A stretch of 64,000 bases of DNA, from the NCBI RefSeq assembly GCF_000764305.2, contig NW_025944066.1:124001-188000 (forward strand), in the 5' to 3' direction. This document shows, piece after piece, positions 51,364 through 60,194 of this stretch (its first letter is position 1; each line of letters opens with the position of its first letter). The notes beneath the pieces are model-generated. The model did no database searches, was not told where the DNA came from, and was given only the letters and a program-made list of their open reading frames with translations. The translations under genes and the position numbers were made by a program. The stretch is from Hyalella azteca (Eukaryota; Arthropoda; Malacostraca; Amphipoda; Hyalellidae).

Positions 51364-52160
51364 TATTTTTGGTCGATTCATCGTGTATCACGACTGTATA
51401 ATATACAATTCACTTATTAGCATCGGTTGTTTTGAACATTGGAAGCGAAAGAATGACAAATACAAGAAATATAAGCAGGAACGCCGTCTACTCGTGCACG
51501 AAGATCATTTGATCATCTACTCATGCAGGTTTACAGAAAACGAAGAATACACGTAGTAAGGAAATATATATCACATATCGTCATTCTCAAGAAGACAAAC
51601 GACTGCTGTTTTTTTCAAATCTAAAACAAAATTATACACATCATTTAATGGAAATACAACATAGTATTTTTAATTTACATTTGATTCACAAACGTAATAA
51701 AAAATTGGTGTTGTTCCAAGCAGCGATTTGCAAAAAAAAAATCCGCTAACTTGAAAGTGGCTTGACTAGACAAAGTAGACCATAGCACAGTGGCACACAC
51801 TACCAGGCGAAAATCTTAAAGAAAATCAACCGTATAAATCGCACACAATTTAAACAGAAGCAAGAATGACAAGCAATGCATGCGGAGTTGAGGAGAAAAG
51901 ACGTGACCAATCGCACAGCTGGAACCGAGATCATCATGCCAGCCTAGCGAGGCGGGCTCACAGAATAAGAAAAAACTGCAAAAAAAAAAACAATCGAAAG
52001 CCTAAGAAAAGTATGTGCCGATCGTGAATATATATATATATATATATATGTGAAAAAAAGCTACAACATTAGTGCGCATTCCCGCAACGCTGCCGGTGAT
52101 CCGTTGGCACGCATGAACGAACATTGTAGGAAGTTGTGGTGACGAGGAGCCGAGGTTTAC
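51364..52160 (-). other. Nbea intron 12, part upstream of the mariner insertion
   Basis: A+T-rich intron with a TA dinucleotide run at about 52,029-52,049. No gene was recognised. Confidence 0.6.
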
Positions 52161-52268
52161 CTTATGCGGCCCACAAGCGTGTCTAGGCTGTACAGTCTTG
52201 CCGCTGTGGTAGTATGGAACAGAGTCACTCTCATACTTGGCAGCTAAACGGCCGAGCATTGCCGCAGA
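52161..52268 (-). CDS. Nbea: Nbea exon 12 (probable, variable linker)
   Basis: 108 bp (36 codons), phase 0 at both ends. The acceptor is TTTGTTCTCAG and the donor is CATAAG|GTAAAC. It encodes SAAMLGRLAAKYESDSVPYY then HSGKTVQPRHACGPHK. I recognise no conserved family motif. Support comes from strong splice sites, the open frame, and phase agreement with both neighbours. As a symmetric exon it could be alternatively spliced. Confidence 0.65.
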
Positions 52269-53884
52269 CTGAGAACAAACACCGCCCAGTTAGAAGAACA
52301 GAATACGAAGCCTGTTTCTATCTAGGAAGCTATATAATCTTGATGAGTTTAGGGAAGGTTTTGTAAGTAGAAAAAAAAATTAAATAGGAGGCTGCTAGGG
52401 CTGCTCAATATGGAAGGGAAAACGTTAACTACATAAAGAAAATTCGCCAGTTCAAAAACTGGAGTAAAAAAATTGCGTCATTCAGCATCGGCTAGGCTGT
52501 AAAGCGCACTATACTTGAAAATGATTTCATACGCTAAATTAGGGTATTTAACGACAAACATTAAAGAACTTCCAAGAAGAAGATACGACGAGTGAGATCT
52601 CTGTCGGAAAAAATTAAAGCGACTTCTGATACCTGAATTGGGCGAGAAATTTAGTCAAAAGTAATTCAAAGCTAAAAAAATTATCAAGGATTATTCAGAT
52701 GACGCATGGCATTTGTACGTCCCATGCGCAGCCAACACATTGGACGCTAGCAAATAGGGAAACTAGTCAAGGAATTAAAAGTCTAGGGAAGAATAACTAT
52801 CAAGTAACTATTCAATCTGATCCAAGATCATTAATGGAAGCATCTATCAAAATATTTGTCCTGGCTAAGGGATTTATTTAAGGGCAAGACAGGGACATAA
52901 AACAGCTACAATTAATTACAAAATTACAATTAAAAATCATAGATGGATTATAAATGTCCAATAAATGCCCGATCGTTGGCTTTGTTTTATCCACCGATGA
53001 TTTTCAATAGAGTTGGGAAGCGGAAATTTCTATTGACAAAACAGTGGCATTTCAATTAAGGGTCTAACATCACAGGACAAGTGAACACACACAACTATCT
53101 AGGGATCAGCTATATAATCAGTATCACGACCTACTAAACTCTTTCAAATTTGAACTAAAAATTAACGAAATTAAATTCTTTCAAGAAGGTTTGGGGCAAA
53201 ATTCTTTGTTCTGGATAAGCTGAAAAAATCGATGAATATCGTACAGAGTAAAGAAGTTTTGGATGAATAATAGTCGATAGATTAGGGCGACTCGGTAAAA
53301 GTTTAACTGTAGAAAATTTTTTATTGCAATAATTTAGCCAATAATATTATCAGAAGTGTTAGAAATGCACAGCTTTAAGCAAGTTCATATGAAACTTTAG
53401 AGGAGATAGTCAAAAATTTCAAGCGAGGGAACACCGAATCATTCCAATTATTCCTCAGTGGATAATACGAGATTTGAAAATAACTTACCTGCATCACATA
53501 GACAAAGAAACTGTTTGATATGACCGAATATTTTTATGAACATTACAATTTAAAATATCGCAACGAGTGTCAAGGAGGCCACGATGTAACCCTATATGAA
53601 TTTCCAGAATGTAATGTAAGGTATTAAGCTGTTTGGATTAAATCAATATATTCGACGATGATTTGACCTTTAACAAATGACTAACTTTCATGATAAATCA
53701 TTGTTTGAAGTCATTGACCTTTAACAAATGAATAACTTTCATGATAAATCATTGTTTGAAGAACTACGAATATTTCATTGCAAGATCACTGTAACAGGGC
53801 CAAAAGTTTCAACAATGTATAACAGAGTCCAGCGAACTACAATGAACACTGCATAAGCCAAGTTACAATTGCGGATATGTTTAC
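52269..53884 (-). other. Nbea intron 11
   Basis: 1.6 kb of A+T-rich intron. A two-copy 51-bp direct repeat (TTGACCTTTAACAAATGAcT...) lies at 53,663-53,760. No exon-like frame was seen. Confidence 0.6.
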
Positions 53885-54027
53885 CTTGATTGATGGCGGG
53901 CCGGAGGAGTTGGTGGATGAAGGTGGATGGTCTGCTAAAATGGATGAGTTGTGCTGATCCACCATAATCATCTCGTACTCCGCATCGTCTTCCACTCCGA
54001 CAGCGTTACCTCCACCATTGCCTCGCT
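53885..54027 (-). CDS. Nbea: Nbea exon 11 (variable acidic/Ser-rich linker)
   Basis: 143 bp. The acceptor is CACCTCTACAG and the donor is ATCAAG|GTAAAC. It encodes (E)RGNGGGNAVGVEDDAEYEM then IMVDQHNSSILADHPPSSTN and SSGPPSIK. It starts with 2 nt, matching the single nt left by exon 10, and ends in phase 0. The sequence is low-complexity and not diagnostic, so the assignment rests on splice sites and phase. Confidence 0.72.
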
Positions 54028-54967
54028 CTGTAGAGGTGGTGTCCACGTTACATATAATTTGGTCATGTTAATCTTGTCGTCAGAAAACAAAGCAAACATT
54101 CATGAACACTAAATAAAAAAGTTTGCCACAAGGGGGGATAAAAGATAGCAGTGCTTCACTGGTGGGACGCAGAAATGGGCGAAAAAACTGGTAGATTTTG
54201 CCAAATAATTCGTCGATGACGTACAGTTTTGTTCCCATTCTTCGGAATTCGCATCATCAATTGCATTGCGAACCAAACGAGCTTCGAGTGAATTGAAATA
54301 ACCTGGCAGTTGAATTGATGCAAAATGCCTAAATGAAATTCAAGTCATTAATAAACGTAAAATTTCAAACTAAAAGTTTTAAAAAAGACGATTCTACAAA
54401 TAAAACATTATCAGTTTAAGTGTGGCATTTCGGAAGTGGATGAATCAACCATTGCACTCATATTGTTCGTCACGAGGCAGGATCTATTCAATTGCGTGAG
54501 TGAAAGCCACACATAATAACGGCATTAGTGACGACGAATAAGTAACATCAAGTTTTATGGTGCGATAAGCTGCAAACAAAATAATTTTCACTCAACACAT
54601 TCTGATAGCTAACAGTAACTTGAGACAATAACATATGCTTGGACTCAAAATTGTCCTGTGAGACCTCAGACTAGGCGGCGTACACAATCGTACGCAACTT
54701 ATAATACACTTGAAACAGTTTCAGTAAACGGACAAGTTTTCGTGGAACACGTGAGTTATAAAAGACAACAGAAGATTTTTCATTAAAATTGACCGGTTTC
54801 AAAAAGAAGTTTGTGTGGAAGAACTTGACATACAGGGCAGTGTCTGATTTTACGGTGAACGAAGAGTAACGAAGAATGCATATACACGCAGTGGAAGACG
54901 AGTTCAATTCACGCTAGCATTCGGTCAACCAGTGAGGTGCGTGAACATGAGCAACACTTATTAGTAC
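54028..54967 (-). other. Nbea intron 10
   Basis: 940 bp of A+T-rich intron with no feature recognised. Confidence 0.6.
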
Positions 54968-55627
54968 CTGGTTGCTTTCTTTGGTCTTCTTGCACTTCAT
55001 CTGACTCACAACTAGGAACCTTAACTTCTTCGCTCTCTTCGGGGCACTTGGCTGCACCCGACTGTTTCCAGGCGGAGTAGAGCGCAACTCGGCGTTTCTT
55101 TGCCGATAAAGCTGAATTCGGACGTGTTTTGGTTACAGATGTTTTGCCCGGTGACAGCTGATATTTGTCAGAAGCATCAGGATTGATGATGGCGAGTGAG
55201 ACGGGGTGGCACTGACTTGTGTTATGTACTGACAACATAACGGGCGATGATGATGGTGAATTCTCGTTATGATCGTCAGGGTCGGGAGTTTTTTCTTCGC
55301 ATGCGTCGTCGGCCGCCTTCGAACTGAGCTGACCGACAGAAAGACGTTTCCGGAACGTCGTTGGCTTTGGAGACCCGAGAACTTCTGATTCATTCTCATT
55401 CTCGACTAGATCTTGGTTAGGGGAATTTTCTCTACTTTCAGGCGATTTAATTTTCGGATTAGACACTATATCGCACTTCTCCGTCGCGTCCCGAAGTGTG
55501 AGCATTGAACCACCTAATGAGTTAGCAAGCACGTTGTTCTTTTCAGCTTCCTTGCTCCACTTCACAAACGACGCAAGCGACTTGGACCGAACGACAGTCT
55601 CACGCTTTGCAGTTTTCTTTCGCTTAT
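54968..55627 (-). CDS. Nbea: Nbea exon 10: basic/Ser-rich disordered region
   Basis: 660 bp. The acceptor is CTGCATTAG|AT and the donor is CCAG|GTACTA. It starts KRKKTAKRETVVRSKSLASF, followed by VKWSKEAEKN and a long charged, Ser/Pro-rich stretch containing TTFRKRLSVGQLSS, a possible basophilic-kinase site (RKRLS), and SAKKRRVALYSAWKQSG. It starts with 2 nt (Asp codon completed from exon 9) and ends with 1 nt. It lies in the part of Nbea between [10 protein letters not shown] and the LLREI block, which is poorly conserved in all family members. The open frame continues 5' of the acceptor, but phase fixes the boundary. Confidence 0.85.
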
Positions 55628-56255
55628 CTAATGCAGCATGCAAAAAGTAAACATAATAACAATGAAATGACAAAATTAGAAGGAACTCAATATTAGTTAG
55701 TGTATATGACGTTTTTACACTTACAAATTATCCGTTCTTAGGGATATAATAAAAGTAAATTTACCGGAATGAGCCTTCATGTTGAAAGAAGTTCTTGAGA
55801 GGAAGGGAGAGAACCGCATTAAACGAGAACAAGAAATATTGAATGCATGGAAAGAACTCGATTGCTAGAAAAACATTTAAGTAGAACTACTCTAAATCTG
55901 AGATGGCACTTAATTTCCAGCACTTTTTTGTAAGGAGGATTGACGCGAATGCAAACAAGAAGAACGCGAAAGTTACACACTAACATGTTCGAAAAAAATT
56001 AGCATGAAGCAGCCTATAAAAAAATTACTTCCACAAATTATAAATTTGAGGATTGACAAGTTTTCTCACGCTTCCAGGAATGTTACCGCCCCAAACGGAG
56101 CAGCTGCCAAGAAATTTAATAATAATTACTGATTATAAAAGTATAAATGGTGGAGCTTGAACTCAAACAACTGCTGTTGATTCTGCCAAGTGGTTGAGCT
56201 GAGAATGCACCATGAAATTTACAATAGAAGATGGATGTGGAGTGAAGGCACTCAC
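55628..56255 (-). other. Nbea intron 9
   Basis: 628 bp of intron with no recognised repeat or exon. Confidence 0.6.
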
Positions 56256-56424
56256 CAGAGTAGTGATGGTGAGCAAAGCTGTTGTGATGAGCGGTGGCTT
56301 GAGCGCTGGATGGTGGAGAGGCAGAAGATGGTGGCTCGAGGATATCTCTGTACTTGGACACCATCAGCACAGAGATGAAATAAACTATTGCCAGAGACAG
56401 GAACTGCGCCTGTTTTGTCTCCTC
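56256..56424 (-). CDS. Nbea: Nbea exon 9: [18 protein letters not shown] block
   Basis: 169 bp. The acceptor is TTCATTCTAG and the donor is ACTCTG|GTGAGT. It encodes [20 protein letters not shown], then [20 protein letters not shown] and a His/Ala-rich tail. The first 31 residues match the family block (..[29 protein letters not shown]) almost perfectly. It starts in phase 0 and ends with 1 nt. Confidence 0.97.
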
Positions 56425-57145
56425 CTAGAATGAAGAGAAGGAAAACATGTACATGTTACGATTATCCTATCTTTGCTGAAGAAACTCATGCAAAAATTTG
56501 TATTTGCTCAAGTAAGAGAGGTAAATTTTTTTTCGATAAACTAATCTATGAGGAAAAATCTTGACGTTACTTTAGTCGGACAATAATGATGAAAGTCACG
56601 AATATTCTTGTACACAGTAAGAAAACGAACCAACTGTGTGATTCAAGGTCCAATTCCACGAGAAGAACTGAATACGAGGAAAGATTGACTGAGCACGTCT
56701 CTGTAGATGTAGACCAATTCAACTACAAATCTAAGACCAGCGTTCTGTCCATATAACGTCGCTCTGGCTATTAAATCAAATGAACATACAAATCTAAGAG
56801 CAGTAGCAAAAGACAATAAAATATAACTCAGTACTCACTGCAGTGAGTGAAAGAGAGCGCATTTTCTCGTCGACGAAAACGTGAAGTCACGGACGGACAG
56901 ACAGACAGACACACGGACATGTCGAGCACAATAGCGCCTTTTTCCCATAAATGAGAAAATGCACAAACAAGACAAGACAAGACAAGAGCCACTGACCACG
57001 TCTCTGTAGATGTAGACCAATTCAACTACAAATCTAAGAGCAGCGTTCTGTCCATATAACGTCGCTATGTCTATTAAATGATTTCAACATACAAATTTAA
57101 GAACAGCAACAAAAGACAATACAAGACAGTACAAGAATCACTGAC
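56425..57145 (-). repeat. Nbea intron 8: ~150-bp units containing the exon 8 donor, plus a foldback element
   Basis: Two upstream-reading copies of a unit (CACGTCTCTGTAGATGTAGA ... CAATTCAACTACAAATCTAA ... GTCCATATAACGTCGCT) start at about 56,694 and 56,996. The first 16 bases are the 3' end of exon 8, and the bases before them are its donor. The donor copy at 56,990-56,995 is intact (CTGAC on +); that at about 56,689-56,693 is mutated (CTGAG). A foldback element at 56,830-56,962 separates the copies. Confidence 0.8.
56830..56962. mobile_element. Small foldback element, copy 2
   Basis: Related to 45,450-45,574. It has inverted CATTTTCTC / GAGAAAATG ends and an internal ACAGACAGACAGACA simple repeat longer than in the other copy. 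Non-coding; class unknown. Confidence 0.55.
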
Positions 57146-57253
57146 CACGTCTCTGTAGATGACGGCGCGCAGTCTGTTCACGTCCATATCCTGCAGGAGC
57201 TTCTCAGGATCCCGTACGGGGCTGCCGGCTCCTCCAAGCTGCTCCACCAGGTT
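57146..57253 (-). CDS. Nbea: Nbea exon 8: SPVRDPEKLLQDMDVNRLRAV block
   Basis: 108 bp, phase 0 at both ends. The acceptor is GTGTGAGCAG and the donor is ACGTG|GTCAGT. It encodes NLVEQLGGAGSPVRDPEKLL, then QDMDVNRLRAVIYRDV. It matches the family block ..SPVRDldrLLQDMDiNRLRAVvfRDi. The exon's 3' end with its donor is duplicated twice in the following intron. Confidence 0.95.
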
Positions 57254-57556
57254 CTGCTCACACAAAACAATGTCAGGGTGCGTAGAATTACCTTCGTTGG
57301 TTTCTACAAAGATCAGTAATGCGTTTAAATGTGATCACTAAATGTCGAAAATAAATTTGACTTTTTTTATGGAATAAGAAAAATAACACATAGTACCAAT
57401 ACCAATGATAATGATATTACTGAATGTACAGTAAAAAATCAATGAAGAAACAATCAACTTATGAAATTAATTTCATTGACAATTCTTAAAAAGCCTTTAT
57501 TGAAGACATGTAAAATTCTGGACTAATATCTCAAAGAAACACTGAGGACAAATCAC
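57254..57556 (-). other. Nbea intron 7
   Basis: 303 bp of intron, with no feature recognised. Confidence 0.6.
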
Positions 57557-57709
57557 CTTCGGTGAGGCGTGGGCGCCCCGCATGACGACGTGTCGAGGCT
57601 TGCCGTTAGCGTTGTTGTTGTTATTAATGGGTTGTTTGTAGGCAACCGCCTCGGCGATACGGCTCCTCTCGCGGCACTCTAGGCAGTTGCGCACCGCGAC
57701 CGTGCAAAC
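57557..57709 (-). CDS. Nbea: Nbea exon 7: VRNCLEC block
   Basis: 153 bp, phase 0 at both ends. The acceptor is CCTATGCAG and the donor is CGAAG|GTGATT. It encodes VCTVAVRNCLECRERSRIAE, then AVAYKQPINNNNNANGKPRH and VVMRGAHASPK. The first 12 residues match the conserved family block VC.vAVRNCLEC. In relatives it is preceded by a segment ending ..GGILRQCLRL, which is not found in this window. Confidence 0.95.
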
Positions 57710-58120
57710 CTGCATAGGATAAAAGTTAACCGGAATTACACCGTACTAAATTTTCAACAATATCACAATTAATTTTTGCCGTATTTTCAATGAACTTCTG
57801 TAGAAATTCGCCATCCTAAACATTTTCACCAATTTTCCAATGCACTTTCACAGAATTTCCAAGCACAACTGTACCGCCCTGTTGTTCGATGGATTTTCAA
57901 CGATTCCAGAGTGCATTTTTCCCTATTTTTGTTACACTACGGCAATCACCAACTACGGCAATGTAAGTGTAGAATATTTTCACCAAATTTATAATGCATT
58001 TTTACCGCAATTTGACCTACAATACTGGTGTAAAATGCATTTTACACAATTTTACGATACCTTTTTGTCGTAATTTTACCACTAACTGGCGCGCGGCTCA
58101 AATAATATGTATTCATTAAC
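57710..58120 (-). other. Nbea intron 6, where a conserved exon should lie but is not seen
   Basis: 411 bp of degenerate repeats built on TTTTCACCAATTTTCCAATG and TGCATTTTTACCGCAATTT-like motifs. No frame encodes the expected VLIFASS...GGILRQCLRL segment. Confidence 0.7.
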
Positions 58121-58207
58121 GTCGGCCATGTTGACGAGGCGGTGTAGGAACGACACGGCGGCCTCCACCACCAGCCCCTGCGTCGGCTCCAGCACCTCCA
58201 GCTCGCT
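58121..58207 (-). CDS. Nbea: Nbea exon 6: [18 protein letters not shown] block (3' end uncertain)
   Basis: 87 bp as drawn, phase 0. The acceptor is GGACCAG|AGC. It encodes [20 protein letters not shown] then LHRLVNMAD, matching the family block ..ELe.iEPTQGL..EA.vtFL.RL..l.DVLIFASS. The homology ends exactly at the Val codon GTT, which would have to serve as a weak donor (GTTAAT). The frame then meets a TAG 12 codons on. Either the true exon continues and is interrupted by a rearrangement here, or the next exon has been lost. Direct joining to exon 7 keeps the frame but omits about 30 conserved residues. Confidence 0.8.
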
Positions 58208-58535
58208 CTGGTCCAACGTAAGATTATCATATGAACATTTGAGGGCTTCGTCATGGGAGAATTAAGCGGAAGTAATTCAATGTTTGGTGATAACTATTAC
58301 AGATAAAATTATTGCCTAGTTATGGGCAGATTAGCAGAAGTTCTGTAATTTATGGTGTGTGCAAAATTAACTGATAAAATATAACTTCTGGTTAGGGGCA
58401 AGATGATTGAACGGATATCAGTATCTAGCGACAAACTGTTAAAATTTACGAGAGTCTAATTAAAAAATAAGTTACCCAGTTCTCCAGAGACAAATCATAT
58501 ATCTAAGTCTTCATGCTTGTAATTAAATTCGACGA
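58208..58535 (-). repeat. Nbea intron 5, source of the block copied to 48,720-49,385
   Basis: It contains the single copy of the ATTTGAGGGCTTCGTCATGG ... AATTAAGCGGAAGTAATTCA ... GGGCAGATTAGCAGAAGTTC sequence that is duplicated in intron 13. It is non-coding. Confidence 0.75.
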
Positions 58536-58845
58536 TCTTTCGTGGCAAATATTTATTATTTTTAATGATAAAAAGTTAGCATCTATGCCTTACATTAGGA
58601 GAAGTCTTGGCAAATATTTGGTGTTTTCAACAATAAAAAGTTAGTATCCCTGACTTACATTAGGAGAATATGTTCAATAATAAAAAGTTAGTATCCATGA
58701 CTTACATTAGGAGAAGTCCAGGCGAATATTTGTTATGTTCAATAATAAAAAGTTAGTATCCATTACTTACATTAGGAGAAGTCTTGGCAAATACTTGTTA
58801 TTTTTAACAATAAAAAGTTAGTATCCATGACTCACATTAGGAGAA
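58536..58845 (-). repeat. Five-copy ~65-bp array containing the exon 5 donor
   Basis: The unit is GTCTTGGCAAATATTTGTTA, an A/T core with CAATAATAAAAAGTTAGTAT, and CCATGACTTACATTAGGAGA, ending near 58,603, 58,667, 58,714 (short copy), 58,780 and 58,845. The last bases of each unit, ACTTACATTAGGAGAAG, read CTTCTCCTAATGTAAGT on the coding strand. That is the final 10 bases of exon 5 plus a consensus GTAAGT donor. The true donor at 58,830-58,835 is GTGAGT. Four decoy donors follow it within 250 bp. Confidence 0.88.
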
Positions 58846-58989
58846 GTAGCGGATGCGAGCAGAGGCAGGAGGCCCCCGCAAGCGATGATGAGGTTGTCCG
58901 CGAGCTGCGAGATGAGGTGCACGGTGTTCACCACGAATATCGCGTTCTCGCTGTTGTTCACGAAGTCCAAAACGCTCTTCGTTGAGTGA
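58836..58989 (-). CDS. Nbea: Nbea exon 5: [10 protein letters not shown]...LISQLADN block
   Basis: 154 bp. The acceptor is CCGTTTTCAG and the donor is CCTAAT|GTGAGT. It encodes (S)[19 protein letters not shown], then [20 protein letters not shown] and [12 protein letters not shown]. It matches the vertebrate block SHSTKtVMDFVNSSDN.IFVHNT.HLISQ...N...ACGGiLPLL. It starts with 1 nt (completing Ser from exon 4) and ends in phase 0. Confidence 0.97.
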
Positions 58990-59265
58990 CTGAAAACGGA
59001 AATATATGAATACGCAAATTATAGCGAACTGAGGTCTAAATGATAGACAAAAGGTCTAGTTAAGCGAGGTCTCAAATCTTCAAAATGCAAGCTGTGAGTA
59101 ATTGAGAAGAATAGAAACAAGAAGTTCACCCATTTTAAGAGATAAGTTTTAAAAATAAACTGAATTAATTGTTACCTACCTTTTTGAATATATTATCAAA
59201 ATCTCATATGTTTATCACTTTCTAGATCCGTTCATAAATAAGGAAAAAAAGAATGAAAGTCTGAC

Positions 59266-59476
59266 CTTCTCCAGACTTGCATGTCAGTCTCCAGGGAGAA
59301 TAGGATGTCGGAGAGCAGCCGCTGGTGGATGTAGGACCACCGGAACTCTGGTATCCTGAAGGGCGGACGCGTGGGCCCCGAGTTGAATATTTGGCGGGAG
59401 TGGCTCTGTGATGATCCTACGGAGGAGCTGCGCGACACGGACGACGACTTCCCGTCCGCGGGCTGCTCGCTCTGGC
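59266..59476 (-). CDS. Nbea: Nbea exon 4: [19 protein letters not shown] block
   Basis: 211 bp. The acceptor is GAACATTCCAG and the donor is GGAGAAG|GTCAGA. It begins with a Ser-rich stretch ([20 protein letters not shown]), then [20 protein letters not shown] and [14 protein letters not shown], matching the family pattern ..fRIPEF.Ws.mHQRLLtDlLFsiETDiQmWRS. It begins with 2 nt (Gly) and ends with 2 nt (Ser). Confidence 0.96.
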
Positions 59477-59792
59477 CTGGAATGTTCAAAGTAGATGAGT
59501 TAGTCCAATTTTTATTATCATGAACACTACGACAAACTTAATTCAGATTTGATATACAATAATAATGAGCTTTGGCCTGGAACGTTTAATGCAGATGAGG
59601 TATTCCAATATTTTATTATTATGAAGACTACGACAAATTTAATTCAAATTTGATATACAATAATAATGAGCTCTGGCCTGGAACGTTCAATGTAGTTGAG
59701 TTATTCCAATATTTCATTATCATGAAGACAACGACAAATTTAATTCAGATTTGAAACACAAGAATAATGAGCTTCGACCTGGAACGTTCAAA
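59471..59792 (-). repeat. ~100-bp tandem array containing the exon 4 acceptor
   Basis: The unit begins CTCTGGCCTGGAATGTTCAA at 59,471 and recurs at about 59,570, 59,671 and 59,772. It shares GAGTTATTCCAATATTTCAT, ACTACGACAAATTTAATTCA and ATACAATAATAATGAGCT. On the coding strand, the copies read AACGTTCCAG|GCC(A/T)... , which is the exon 4 acceptor plus the first exon bases. Three extra acceptor-like sites therefore lie upstream of the real one. Confidence 0.88.
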
Positions 59793-60194
59793 AGCAGCCA
59801 GAAAAGAAGTAAGTAATTACAATATGAAAAAAATCGATATGGTCACGCCAAATCAAATTTTAATTCATTAGTAAAGAATAATGTAGTCTTGATCTGAAAC
59901 AAGGCAGCAAGTTCAAGGTAGCAAGTATCTTATTACAATATCTTCGTCATGGCGTAGAACGTTCATGTAGCGAGTCAAGAATTAAGTAATACCAACATTC
60001 TACATAAACCTTGACGATGACGCTTAATAAATTTTAATTCAAACTAATGCATAATGACCCTTCTTATTTAGTTTGGTAATTACACACAAAGTGAGAAGTT
60101 TATGAAATATTCCAGGCTCCGAGAAATCAATACTGCAATATAACAATGTTTAGCTGATATAAAATTAACTAACGAATGCAAAGAAATTCCTCAC
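59793..60194 (-). other. Remainder of Nbea intron 3
   Basis: About 400 bp of A+T-rich intron up to the donor of the giant exon (GTGAGG). No feature recognised. Confidence 0.6.
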
